This document shows positions 8,163-17,066 of a DNA stretch of 64,000 bases, piece by piece. Every line of letters begins with the position of its first letter. Position 1 is the first letter of the stretch. This DNA is from Aurantiochytrium sp. KH105. Lineage: Eukaryota; Sar; Bigyra; Thraustochytrida; Thraustochytriidae. The translations under genes and the position numbers were made by a program. The notes under the pieces were generated by a model. It had not been told where the DNA came from and ran no database searches. It saw only the letters and a list, made by a program, of their open reading frames with translations. Location: the NCBI GenBank assembly GCA_003116975.1, contig BGKB01000170.1, forward strand, positions 83,041-147,040, read 5' to 3'.

Positions 8163-10184
8163 ATGAGCAATCCCTTCGGAGAGCCCGGCGCGCCGCAGGC
8201 CGCCGCCGGACAGACGCCGTACACCGGGTACCAACAGCCGCAGCAGCCGCAGCAGCAGCAGCAGCATGTGCAGCAGCAACAGCAGCCGCAACAGCAGCCG
8301 CCCCAGCAACAGCAACACGGGCGAGGCGCCCCGCCCCCGCCCCCGAGCTCTGCGCAGAACGCGGCAAAGAAAAATTGGCAAGGTAACTTCGGTTCCGACC
8401 AGATCCGCGCGAATGTGACGGCCTCCATCATGAAGGAACAATCGATCGTCGTGCCGACGATGTCGGATAGCATGCTTCAAGAGTTTAACAAACGCAACAT
8501 TGAGCGCATGCAACGCATGAAGGTAGGCACCACGGAGGAAAAGGCTGCCGCAGCTCCAGCGCCAGCGCCAGCGCCAGCGGCCACCTCAAATCCCTTTGAC
8601 CAGGTCGAGGCATCCGCGCCGACAAGCATCACCGAGGCACTTCCTCAGTACGCTACACCACAGCAGCAGCAGCAACCAGCGCCCACGGCCCGCAATCGTG
8701 TGGAGGAGGACCCTCAGCTTCTTGGCATCACCATTGGGTTCCTTCGACGTCACTACGATCACGCGATGCAGACGGGTGCTCAGCCGGCAACGGTGCAGGA
8801 GCTAGAAGACCACATCCGGGCCATTACGGGCTTTGGATGGCCCACGTACTGGCAGTCTGTGCATGGTCCTGTTCTCGACTTTACGCTTCGCCATCCAGAA
8901 TGCCTTGCGCTTATCGATAATCATTTCGTTGTTCTCAGGGAGCACGAAGCTGACGCGAGAGCGCGCTTCGCAAGCTCATGGACCACGATGCCTCTCAATA
9001 TGATGCAGCAGCAGCAGCACCAACAGCAGCCCCAAATGCAGCATCCACCGATGGATGCCTATGGCGGGCAAGGAGGCTACTCACATCAGGAGCAACCGCA
9101 ACCTGACTATAGCGCCTATTATCAACAGCAGCAGCCTCCCGCAGCATACGAGGGAAACCCTTATGGTTATGATACCAACCAAAACCCGTACGGGGCCGCA
9201 CCAGGTTATGGCCAGCAGCAGCAACATCAGCCCTCTGCGTACGCGAGCGGCTATCAGCAGCAGCCAGACATCGGCGCCTCGAGACCCATGTCACAGCAAA
9301 TGTCGGCGCCCCCCGTCAACGGTGGACTCGACGATGGCTGGGTGCTCTTTGACAATGATTCGGACCTCAATGCCCCCATTGCGAATCCGTTCGGGACGCC
9401 TGCCTTTGGCGACGATCTGCCGTGGGCCTCCAGTGGTTACGGAGCCGAAGATCCTCTCGCCGTTTTCAACACTGCAGACAACGCAGACGCAGCAGCAATC
9501 CGCGAAGAGGAAGAACGCAAGGCCGCACGCAAGGCCAAGAGGAAGGAAGACCGCCGCAAGAAAAAGGAACAAGAGTCCGAGGATGAAAAGCTCGCGCGCA
9601 GACTGCAAGAGGAGGAGGACGCGCGCGCCGCTGCCGCTGCTTCCCGGTCTGCTCAGAGTAGCAACCCTCGCGCCAGCACTGGCGGCTCCGCGCTTACGTC
9701 AAGTCGTGTCAACAGTGGCGCTGTCAGCACCAACCGCGTTGCGCTTACGCATGTCGAGGTGCGCGAGTTGGCAGAGGAGGAAATTGGCAAGGATAATATC
9801 CGTATTCTTGCAGGCTTTTCAGTGACCAAGTTTGGTCGTGAAGGACGTCCTCACCAGCGCAAAATGTGGATCAACAGCGCTCTGACGCATTTGGCGTGGG
9901 AGAGCTCTCAGTATGACGGCTCTCATCGTGGTCTTGAACTCAAACAGGTGGTTGGCATTCGCATCGGTGAGATGACGCCTACGATTCGTCGCAGCACCAA
10001 GGACGCCCGCAAGGTCCGCAGCTTGTGTTTCAGTCTCGAGACGCAAGCTCGAACCCTTGATCTGCAGGCTTGTTCTGTCATCCAGCGTGATGCCCTTGCG
10101 GCGGCTCTCAAGAAGGCGGTCGAGTTCAACCAGCGCCACAAGCCACGGCGGGTCGACAAGTACCGGACAGAGCTCTTCATCTAG
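8163..10184 (+). CDS. Gln-rich protein with three NPF motifs and a C-terminal PH-like domain
   Basis: A 673-residue frame from ATG 8163 to TAG 10182. The N-terminal half is Gln/Pro-rich. Three Asn-Pro-Phe motifs occur: SNPFGE (residue 3), SNPFDQ (about 143) and ANPFGT (about 408). NPF is the ligand of EH domains in endocytic adaptors. Between them is a folded-looking segment (about 178-285, EDPQLLGITIGFLRRHYDHA to LREHEADARARFASSW) that I do not recognise. A charged helix EEERKAARKAKRKEDRRKKK and DEKLARRLQEEED precede a C-terminal domain (about 535-660): VTKFGREGRPHQRKMWI, LTHLAWES, VVGIRIGEMTP, SLCFSLETQARTLDLQA. That pattern matches PH domains of the phospholipase C type. Likely a membrane-trafficking or endocytic adaptor (inference). 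Confidence 0.85.
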   Translation: MSNPFGEPGAPQAAAGQTPYTGYQQPQQPQQQQQHVQQQQQPQQQPPQQQQHGRGAPPPPPSSAQNAAKKNWQGNFGSDQIRANVTASIMKEQSIVVPTMSDSMLQEFNKRNIERMQRMKVGTTEEKAAAAPAPAPAPAATSNPFDQVEASAPTSITEALPQYATPQQQQQPAPTARNRVEEDPQLLGITIGFLRRHYDHAMQTGAQPATVQELEDHIRAITGFGWPTYWQSVHGPVLDFTLRHPECLALIDNHFVVLREHEADARARFASSWTTMPLNMMQQQQHQQQPQMQHPPMDAYGGQGGYSHQEQPQPDYSAYYQQQQPPAAYEGNPYGYDTNQNPYGAAPGYGQQQQHQPSAYASGYQQQPDIGASRPMSQQMSAPPVNGGLDDGWVLFDNDSDLNAPIANPFGTPAFGDDLPWASSGYGAEDPLAVFNTADNADAAAIREEEERKAARKAKRKEDRRKKKEQESEDEKLARRLQEEEDARAAAAASRSAQSSNPRASTGGSALTSSRVNSGAVSTNRVALTHVEVRELAEEEIGKDNIRILAGFSVTKFGREGRPHQRKMWINSALTHLAWESSQYDGSHRGLELKQVVGIRIGEMTPTIRRSTKDARKVRSLCFSLETQARTLDLQACSVIQRDALAAALKKAVEFNQRHKPRRVDKYRTELFI

Positions 10185-11189
10185 ACAGGCCAGCGAGTGC
10201 TATCGAGATGCAAACGCCAGTATGTACCAGGTCACCGAGACTTGGACGATCTTGTGCTGCGCGCTTGGCGCTCAGGATTCCTAGAGGAGTGACGAGGCTC
10301 CATCCCCTCCTTCTTTACCGCTCCGCCCTCCTCTCCTCTCTCCCTATCTCCCTCTCCTTGATTCCATTGGTTGAATAAGCATTTTTCTCCCCTGTCTCCA
10401 TTCTATCAATCTGGCCCTCTCTGGAAGCTTGGCATGTCGTCACATCAGTATGACATCATATATCGAAAAGCTCAGCAAGCAGTCAGCCAGGCGATCATTC
10501 CCGCTCTTCCCCATCATGGTCAGTCACAGCCCCTCCTCCTGCTCCCAAAAATTGACACTATGAAGCAGTTTTCCGGACGCCTCGACCGGCCCCTCTACGA
10601 TTTTGACCCTTCGGCCCTCCTCCCCAGGCCCGTACAATCCGCCCATCCATCACCCAGTCAATGTAGTAGTAAGACTGACTGGCAGTGATTAGGAGAAGTA
10701 ACGGTCAAGCAAAGATAGAGAGAACAGCAAGACAGAGAGAGACTCGACCCAAGGGGATCGAGCTGTGGGAAGGTGGGACTTTACTCGGGACCCCGCAGGC
10801 GGACAGAATTGGACCGGGGAAGGTTGGTTTTGCGAGCGAAGCAGCAAATCAAAGCAACGCACCGCAACACAACGCAAAAGGAGGCAAAGTGAAAATTGTA
10901 GTAAGATGAAGTCAGGTTGACCCGCTGCCCGAGCCGATGTGCAACTGACGAGCTGACTTTGAGCGCAGCATCCCCAGCCAAGCCAAAGCAAGCCGACCTT
11001 GACGCATTTCAGTTCTTGCACTGACCGAAAGAACAGAATAGCACACCTGCTGCCTAGTTGGCATTTGATTTTTCAGGGTCAATTGGCTTGCAAAACCACA
11101 ACGCGCTCTTTGCACGCGAACAAGACACGATATAACAAGGCAAGGAATTGAAGACCGTTTTGCTTGCTGCAAGAAAAGAAACTCGAACC
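10185..11189. other. Intergenic region before the EF-hand/coiled-coil pair
   Basis: About 1 kb with no convincing gene. A CT-rich stretch (10300-10360) after the PH-protein stop is compatible with a 3' end. A purine-rich segment (10690-10900) and the presumed promoter of the next gene follow. Confidence 0.5.
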
Positions 11190-12581
11190 ATGGCTACTGA
11201 AGTAATGGCTTCCCCCGACCCAAGCGAGGAAACAACCTCGTTCTCACTCGAAGATGACACGAAACTTCTCAAGGAGCTCAATGCCAAGCCGTACAAGGCC
11301 CAGGCCGTTTGGTTTCTCAATGCCTTCTGGAAAAAGGGACCTGCATTTGGCGACAACATCGACGAGGCCGAAAAGGTCTGGACCTACCACAAATCTTGCG
11401 TCGAGCTTGACCCCAAGTCTGAAGAAGGAAACGAGCTCGACGAGATGAAGGCGCACATTCTTCTCGAGCGCACCGAAGGCGCGCTTACCGTTCGTGAGCT
11501 GCGCGAACGTCTCAAGAGCATCGATCTTGACTTCAACAAGTATGTCAGTCTTACCGAATACCTCGTGACAAGCTACAATGTCGACTGGCGCGAGCTCGTG
11601 CATGCCCCGCAGGGCGAGGTAGACGAGGCCAAGCTGTCTCTCGCCCAGGACAAGGTCGAGGAGGCCAAGCAGGCCATCGCTGACTGCGAGGCACGCGCCA
11701 AGGAGGCCAAGGCTGCTGAGCGTGAGGCCGTTGCTTCCGAGGCCCAAGCCAAGAAGAACGAAGAGAGCGCCAAGGCCTCCGAGGCCGAAGCCGTCGAAGC
11801 GGACGCTGTTGCGCAGCGTGCAGCCCAGAGCGCCAAAGACCAAGAGTCCAAAGCCTTCCAGGAAGAAGAAGCGTCCAAGGAAGCCGAGACCAAGGCCGTC
11901 AAGCTCGCCGAGGAGCAGGTCGCCGTCCAGAAGCAAGTCGAAGAGGCCCTGGAGACTGTCAAGCGCGAAGAAAAGGCCTTCAACGACGAGCTTGCGGCTC
12001 TCGAGGCCGCCGCCAACGACGAGTCCTCGGGCATTGTCGCCAGAAACAAGGCCAAGAACGAGCTCGCGCAGCTTCAGCAGACGGATCCTATTCCGCTTCA
12101 ACGCGCCAAGATCAGCCAAGAGGCCGTGGTACGTCGTCAAGAGCGAGCCACGAAGTCTGCGGCGAGCGCACGTGTGGCCGCCGAGTCTGCACGTGTTCAG
12201 GCCGAGGAATCGCGCAAGGAAGCGGTGGTGAGCCGCGAGCGCGCTGAGGATGCTGCGTGCCAGGCGACGTCGCGTCGTCGCAGCGCTGAAGAGGATGCCG
12301 CAACGGCCTCTTCGGCCCGCGAGAAGGCCGAGGAAGATCGTGCTGCAGCCGAAAAGTTCCGTGAGGAGGCAAACATTGCCTTGCAAACGTCAACGGAGGC
12401 CTTTCAGGCCGCACAAGCTTACCTTGAAAAAGTCAAGCGCGAATGTGCTGGTGCGGGCAAGGGCAAGCTGTGGTGGCTGGACCGCGAGCTGGAGGAGGCC
12501 AAGAAGTACATGTCCCCGGCGCAGCTTGCTCGCCTCCAGGCTGCGCCTGCGCTCAAGGAGGACCAAGTCGTCTCTGCCTGA
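11190..12581 (+). CDS. EF-hand / alanine-rich coiled-coil protein, paralogue A
   Basis: Start chosen at ATG 11190 (ACCATGG context), giving 463 residues to TGA 12579. The N-terminal domain (about 25-140) is helical and contains one canonical EF-hand loop, DLDFNKYVSLTE (D-x-D-x-N-x-Y-x-S-x-x-E), preceded by the helix TVRELRERLKSI. The family-like blocks AQAVWFLNAFWKKGPAFGDN and ELDEMKAHILLERTEG come first. Residues about 150-430 form a long Ala/Glu/Lys coiled coil with repeats such as KASEAEAVEADAVAQRAAQS. The C-terminus has the conserved block GKLWWLDRELEEAKKYMSPA. It is predicted to be a cytoplasmic, elongated, possibly calcium-responsive structural protein. The gene is the first of a tandem pair. 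I do not recognise a named orthologue. Confidence 0.85.
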   Translation: MATEVMASPDPSEETTSFSLEDDTKLLKELNAKPYKAQAVWFLNAFWKKGPAFGDNIDEAEKVWTYHKSCVELDPKSEEGNELDEMKAHILLERTEGALTVRELRERLKSIDLDFNKYVSLTEYLVTSYNVDWRELVHAPQGEVDEAKLSLAQDKVEEAKQAIADCEARAKEAKAAEREAVASEAQAKKNEESAKASEAEAVEADAVAQRAAQSAKDQESKAFQEEEASKEAETKAVKLAEEQVAVQKQVEEALETVKREEKAFNDELAALEAAANDESSGIVARNKAKNELAQLQQTDPIPLQRAKISQEAVVRRQERATKSAASARVAAESARVQAEESRKEAVVSRERAEDAACQATSRRRSAEEDAATASSAREKAEEDRAAAEKFREEANIALQTSTEAFQAAQAYLEKVKRECAGAGKGKLWWLDRELEEAKKYMSPAQLARLQAAPALKEDQVVSA

Positions 12582-13161
12582 TCGGTTGTTCAGTCTTACA
12601 TTCATTCAATCATTCACAATCAATGCTTTGTTCTCTACTACACCCAGTCATTCTCTATCGATTTTCTAAATCCGCGCTTCGTGCCATGCGCGGCAAACGG
12701 CATTTCTCCTCGTCACGCACGTCCGCCTTGGTTGACTTTGAGTTCTCGAACTCTTGAATGTAAAATGAGTGCGTCGCGCCGCCCCCGACCCACTCTCTCC
12801 CTTATTTATCTCCCACCCCCCGTCCCTCCACCCACCTTTTCTTCCACCAAAGAGAGATGACAGATCGCAAATCGCAGTCGAAAGATTTTATTTTTTTTGG
12901 GGGGGGGGGGAGCTTTGGTCCGCCTTGCGTCGGTGAACTTGCGCAAGCAATGTACTTTGCAGATTTGAGAAAAAGGTGTGCAAACAATCGAATTTACTTC
13001 TACGAGTCGCTCGGAGGCCTTGAAAAGCGCGCCCAGGCGCGTTTTCGAGGCACAACGCCTTTGCATCGGTCCAAGTTCAGGTTATCTGGATCCCAAACAG
13101 ATCCCTTTCTTCCGCCTCATTCAAGCTCATTCCAAGCAAATTTCATCTTCCGGCAGGCATC
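12582..13161. other. Spacer between tandem paralogues, with a T-run/G-run junction
   Basis: 580 bp between the two paralogues. It includes a T-rich run (12886-12898, one A) joined to twelve G (12899-12910). Sequence identity between the paralogues does not extend into this spacer or their 5' flanks, so only the coding part is shared. Promoter of paralogue B is presumed here. Confidence 0.55.
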
Positions 13162-14634
13162 ATGGCCACCGAGATTCTTGCCCCAGCGGCAACGCCGGAC
13201 GCAGCCGGCGCAGGAAATCAAGATGACCTTGCCCTGCTCAAGGCGCTCAACGCCAAGCCTTACAAGGCCCAGGCCGTTTGGTTTCTCAATGCCTTCTGGA
13301 AAAAGGGACCTGCATTTGGCGACAACATCGACGAGGCCGAAAAGGTCTGGACCTACCACAACTCTTGCGTCGAGCTTGACCCCAAGTCTGAAGAAGGAAA
13401 CGAGCTCGACGAGATGAAGGCGCACATTCTTCTCGAGCGCACCGAAGGCGCGCTTACCGTTCGTGAGCTGCGCGAACGCCTCAAGAGCATCGATCTTGAC
13501 TTCAACAAGTACGTCAGTCTTACCGAATACCTCGTGACAAGCTACAATGTCGACTGGCGCGAGCTTGTACACGCGCCGCAGGGCGAGGTGGACGAGGCCA
13601 AGCTGTCTCTCGCCCAGGACAAGGTCGAGGAGGCCAAGCAGGCCATCGCTGACTGCGAGGCACGCGCCAAGGAGGCCAAGGCTGCCGAGCATGAGGCCGT
13701 TGCTTCCGAGGCCCAAGCCAAAAAGAACGAAGAGAGCGCCAAGGCCTCTGAGGCCGAAGCCAAAGAGAAGGAAGCAGAAGCCAAAGCCTCAGAAGCCGAA
13801 GCCGTCGAAGCGGACGCTGTTGCGCAGCGTGCAGCCCAGAGCGCCAAAGACCAAGAGTCCAAAGCCTTCCAGGAAGAAGAAGCGTCCAAGGAAGCCGAGA
13901 CCAAGGCCGTCAAGCTCGCCGAGGAGCAGGTCGCCGTCCAGAAGCAAGTCGAAGAGGCCCTGGAGACTGTCAAGCGCGAAGAAAAGGCCTTCAACGACGA
14001 GCTTGCGGCTCTCGAGGCCGCCGCCAACGACGAGTCCTCGGGCATTGTCGCCAGAAACAAGGCCAAGAACGAGCTCGCGCAGCTTCAACAGACGGATCCT
14101 ATTCCGCTTCAACGCGCCAAGATCAGCCAAGAGGCCGTGGTACGTCGTCAAGAGCGAGCCACAAAGTCTGCGGCGAGCGCACGTGTGGCCGCCGAGTCTG
14201 CACGTGTTCAGGCCGAGGAATCGCGCAAGGAAGCGGTGGTGAGCCGCGAGCGCGCCGAGGATGCTGCGTGCCAGGCGACGTCGCGTCGTCGCAGCGCCGA
14301 GGAAGACGCCGCACAGGCCTCCTCGGCTCGTGCAAGCGCCGAAGAGGATGCCGAGAGCGCCTCGAACGCTCGCGAAAGCGCCGAAAAGGCGCGTGAGCAG
14401 GCCGAGGCCGCGCGCGAGAGCGCCAACACAGCTTTGCAAACATCGACGGAAGCTTTCCAGGCTGCCCAGGCGTATCTTGAGCAGGTCAAGCGCGAATGCT
14501 CCGGTGCCGGTAAGGGCAAACTGTGGTGGCTGGACCGCGAGCTGGAGGAGGCCAAGAAGTACATGTCTCCGGCACAGCTCGCTCGTCTCCAGGCCGCGCC
14601 TGCGCTCAAGGAGGACCAGGTTGCCAGTGCTTAA
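13162..14634 (+). CDS. EF-hand / alanine-rich coiled-coil protein, paralogue B
   Basis: 490 residues from ATG 13162 to TAA 14632. From about residue 27 it is nearly identical to paralogue A, including the EF-hand loop DLDFNKYVSLTE and the C-terminal GKLWWLDRELEEAKKYMSPA block. It differs by a 14-residue insertion in the coiled coil (AKEKEAEAKASEAE), a second 14-residue expansion near the end (around AEEDAESASNARESAEKARE), and an unrelated first 20 residues (MATEILAPAATPDAAGAGNQ). Both insertions are two heptads long, so the coiled-coil register is kept. Near-perfect DNA identity across about 1 kb, bounded by diverged ends, points to recent tandem duplication or ongoing gene conversion. Function unknown as for A. 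Confidence 0.85.
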   Translation: MATEILAPAATPDAAGAGNQDDLALLKALNAKPYKAQAVWFLNAFWKKGPAFGDNIDEAEKVWTYHNSCVELDPKSEEGNELDEMKAHILLERTEGALTVRELRERLKSIDLDFNKYVSLTEYLVTSYNVDWRELVHAPQGEVDEAKLSLAQDKVEEAKQAIADCEARAKEAKAAEHEAVASEAQAKKNEESAKASEAEAKEKEAEAKASEAEAVEADAVAQRAAQSAKDQESKAFQEEEASKEAETKAVKLAEEQVAVQKQVEEALETVKREEKAFNDELAALEAAANDESSGIVARNKAKNELAQLQQTDPIPLQRAKISQEAVVRRQERATKSAASARVAAESARVQAEESRKEAVVSRERAEDAACQATSRRRSAEEDAAQASSARASAEEDAESASNARESAEKAREQAEAARESANTALQTSTEAFQAAQAYLEQVKRECSGAGKGKLWWLDRELEEAKKYMSPAQLARLQAAPALKEDQVASA

Positions 14635-14886
14635 GTGCACATCTCCCGATTTGCGCCCGCCCCCACATGTCCAAGCATGGCGGAAAGGAAGTGATAGCGG
14701 ATCCCCTTCCTCGTGCGTCTTGAAATGAACTTGGTCCTTCGCGCCAGGTCAACTCATCAGCAAAAAGTTATAAAAGCCTGTAAAAAAAAAGATTTCCTCG
14801 CACGTTTACGGAGAAGGAAAGCTCAGGTTGGCAGTTCAGCAAAACGGAAAGAGTTTCCGAGAAAGAGTTAGTAAGAGATAGCGTTT

Positions 14887-15873
14887 TCAGAGACCCTTGC
14901 TGTAATAGACCTCGCCCTGAGGCGAGGGGCACTTTGCACGAAGCTCGGGCTCAAGATCGGATATGGCAAGAGTCCCGCGTTCGCGGAACAGACTCAGGGA
15001 AAGAGGCAGACCAAGCATAAAGCAGCACGATACAAGAGTAGCCTGTGCGGCAATGCGTAGCCCGGGTTTCTGCTTGACGGCGGGGATGAGCTTCTCGGTG
15101 GCCATGAGCAATAGCGGTGAGAGAACGAGAATGGGCACAGGAAGCACAACGCGCGTCACAGCCGTCTCCGCCAGCGCCTTCTTGGCCGCCATGACAGACT
15201 GACCCAGTTCTTTGCCGACTTCGTCAAAGACGGTAATGCCACTTTCGAGCTCCATGCGCCGCATAAAGCCCACATTGAGAATATTGGCCGAGGCAACAGC
15301 AATAAACGGCACAAATCGCTGCAAAACGGGTGCACGCAGGCGCTTCACCACACGGTCCATAATGAGTGAGACGGTAATCGCCGATGAGACCGCCACGGTG
15401 TAACTCGTGGCAATGTCCTTGGTACTCGAAGGCGCCGACATGTTCCGATTTGAGTAGTTCACGGCCGCATTGTGGCTCTGGTTGGCCCATTGCCAAAACA
15501 CATTTTGCGCCGGGGTCTGCGCGAGTAGCATGCCCACAACAATGGGCGTGCCAAAGGGCACAAAGCCTGACATGCGAAAGGGGGGCAGGATCGCCTCGCC
15601 CGAATCAGGGTGCAGGGTGCTCCGGACAATTTTCCGCGCCTTCCAGAGCTCGTCATCCGAGGGTTGTTCGTACCCGACTTCGCGCGACTTGAACTTTTCG
15701 AGCATGTCTTGCGCTTCATCGACGGAAATGCCAAAAAAGTACTTTGGCAGCAGCGTGCGTGGGTCCACCTGGTTCACGAACTTGAGGAGGCGCCCCGCAA
15801 AGACCTCCTGGTCGAACTCATCCTTCTCCAGCGAGAAGTTCTTGGCTCGCAGCCTCTCCACGGCAGCTTGCAT
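14887..15873 (-). CDS. Sideroflexin (mitochondrial amino-acid transporter family)
   Basis: Start chosen at ATG 15873, giving 328 residues, the family's normal length; the frame is open further upstream but only with non-ATG codons. Hallmarks are present: HPDSGE (residues 88-93), the invariant block FWQWANQSHNAAVNYSNRN (about 126-144), and ASANILNVGFMRRMELESGI. Several hydrophobic segments follow (VVLPVPILVLSPLLLM, TLVSCCFMLGLPLSLSLF). Sideroflexins are inner mitochondrial membrane carriers; SFXN1 transports serine for one-carbon metabolism. The C-terminus reads EVYYSKGL, matching the usual E-x-x-x-x-N/S-K-G-L ending. The gene is divergent from DPH4 across about 465 bp. Substrate cannot be deduced from sequence. 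Confidence 0.95.
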   Translation of the reverse strand: MQAAVERLRAKNFSLEKDEFDQEVFAGRLLKFVNQVDPRTLLPKYFFGISVDEAQDMLEKFKSREVGYEQPSDDELWKARKIVRSTLHPDSGEAILPPFRMSGFVPFGTPIVVGMLLAQTPAQNVFWQWANQSHNAAVNYSNRNMSAPSSTKDIATSYTVAVSSAITVSLIMDRVVKRLRAPVLQRFVPFIAVASANILNVGFMRRMELESGITVFDEVGKELGQSVMAAKKALAETAVTRVVLPVPILVLSPLLLMATEKLIPAVKQKPGLRIAAQATLVSCCFMLGLPLSLSLFRERGTLAISDLEPELRAKCPSPQGEVYYSKGL

Positions 15874-16338
15874 GTTCACCCCCTGCTCGAAGTCTCCACG
15901 CGAGCCGCGCGATTTGCCTCCTCCCGCTTGCGAGCCCCAATTGCGCCTTTGCAGGCAGCGATCGATCGGCGCGTCGAGGTCGGATGTTTGGGGGCGGCAC
16001 AAGCAAGGGTCGCCCTGGCTGGGCGTCGCGAGGCCGCAAGTGAGTTATGGGCCCGGTGTAAGCGGACTATCGGCCGCGGCTCCACTTGTTCGCCTCGGAT
16101 TCTGCACTTGCGCGCACTCTACGCGGCTGCGGCAGACGCGCAGCGCTCGCAAGGCTCGTGCCAGCCACGGAATTGCGGTCGCGCGCACGTCCCGGGCGAC
16201 CTAGCCGCCTTCTTCGTGCGCCAGGACTGCCTCGAGGCCGCGCTCGCCGCGGAGGAAGAGAACTGCGAGGCGCGGCGCAGACGACGGCACGCGCCGCCAA
16301 GGTCTTGCTCGGGCTGCAGGCCTGCCGGGGACGCGAGG
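15874..16338. promoter_or_regulatory. Divergent spacer between sideroflexin and DPH4
   Basis: 465 GC-rich bases between facing-away starts. Open frames run through it on both strands but begin only with non-ATG codons, so I treat it as shared 5' flank. No core promoter motif is obvious. Confidence 0.45.
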
Positions 16339-16949
16339 ATGGCGACGGAGACACCTGCAGCAGCGACGGGAACGGCGACGAGCGACTTGTACGAGGTGTT
16401 GGACGTCGAGCGCGGGGCCACGCAGGCGGAGCTGCGACAGCGTTATCGAGAACTGGCGCTCGAACTGCATCCGGACAAAAATGTCGGGCAAGGTGGTGAT
16501 GCAACGCGGTTCGTGGCACTGCAAGAGGCGTGGGCTGTGCTGAGCGACGAGGCGGAGCGCCGGGCATACGACGCGCGGCTGCAGGCCGCTGAGGCCCCAG
16601 CGGCTGCGGCGGCTGAGATCGACATTGATGATCTTGCATGGGACGGCGTCGCAAAGTCCTTTGTCCATACATGTCGATGTAGCGACATGGTGCACGTCAC
16701 GGAGGCTGATCTCGACAAGGTAAGTTATTGTTTCTTTCGTGCATGAAAAGAAAGAGGAGTGGGCCGGGCGCCCTGCTTCTTTGTTTCATGGTCCGCCCAC
16801 TCACGCGCAGTTCCCCATGATTTCTTGATCTTTGCCTTTTTTCTTATTTACAGGGTTGTGAAATCTTTGAGTGTCCAAGCTGCTCGCTGCGCATTCGCGT
16901 CGTCTTCCAGGTCAGCAACGATCAAGAAGACGACGATGAACGCGAGTGA
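16339..16949 (+). CDS. DPH4: Diphthamide biosynthesis protein 4 (DNAJC24-like, J domain plus CSL zinc finger)
   Basis: Two exons, 16339-16719 and 16854-16949, encode 158 residues, close to human DNAJC24 size. Residues about 15-80 form a J domain (DLYEVLDVERGATQAELRQR) with the Hsp70-activating HPD at 44-46. After an Ala linker comes the CSL zinc finger of the DPH3/DPH4 type: IDIDDLAWD, CRC (Cys112, Cys114), and, only after splicing, CEIFECPSCSLRIRVVFQ with Cys134 and Cys137. Reading through the intron would lose the second zinc pair, which confirms the splice. DPH4 is an iron-binding J protein supporting the radical enzyme that starts diphthamide synthesis on eEF2. The gene is convergent with TELO2, 117 bp apart. 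Confidence 0.93.
16720..16853 (+). other. Spliceosomal intron in DPH4
   Basis: 134 bases, GTAAGT donor at 16720 and TTTACAG acceptor ending at 16853 after a T-rich tract. Phase 0. Splicing restores the second CxxC of the zinc finger. Confidence 0.93.
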
Positions 16950-17066
16950 GGGCCCCGTAGATTATCCGGGACGCCCAAGCGCAAGTTAAATTTCTTCTGT
17001 GAATGCCTGCCATGTGCGACATGGAAATGAAAATGAAGAAGTGTAATGTAAACTATCATTTGTGAC

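Larger units (their letters stand above)
11190..14634 (+). repeat. Tandem gene duplication (paralogues A and B)
   Basis: Two same-strand copies about 2 kb apart. The segment about 11275-12310 matches about 13252-14310 almost base for base, interrupted only by the in-frame 42-base insertion in B; the last about 150 coding bases match again. Confidence 0.9.

Noticed and set aside
11148-11189. Earlier TTG start for paralogue A
   Set aside because: Nuclear genes normally start at ATG, and ATG 11190 in ACCATGG context matches the start MATE of paralogue B.
11244-12386. Leu/Gly-rich minus-strand frame opposite paralogue A (also opposite B)
   Set aside because: It mirrors the Ala/Glu coiled coil codons and appears in both copies only because the DNA is duplicated.
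15610-16338. N-terminal extension of DPH4 by about 240 codons
   Set aside because: It begins at a non-ATG codon, overlaps sideroflexin antisense, and the J domain starts normally after ATG 16339.
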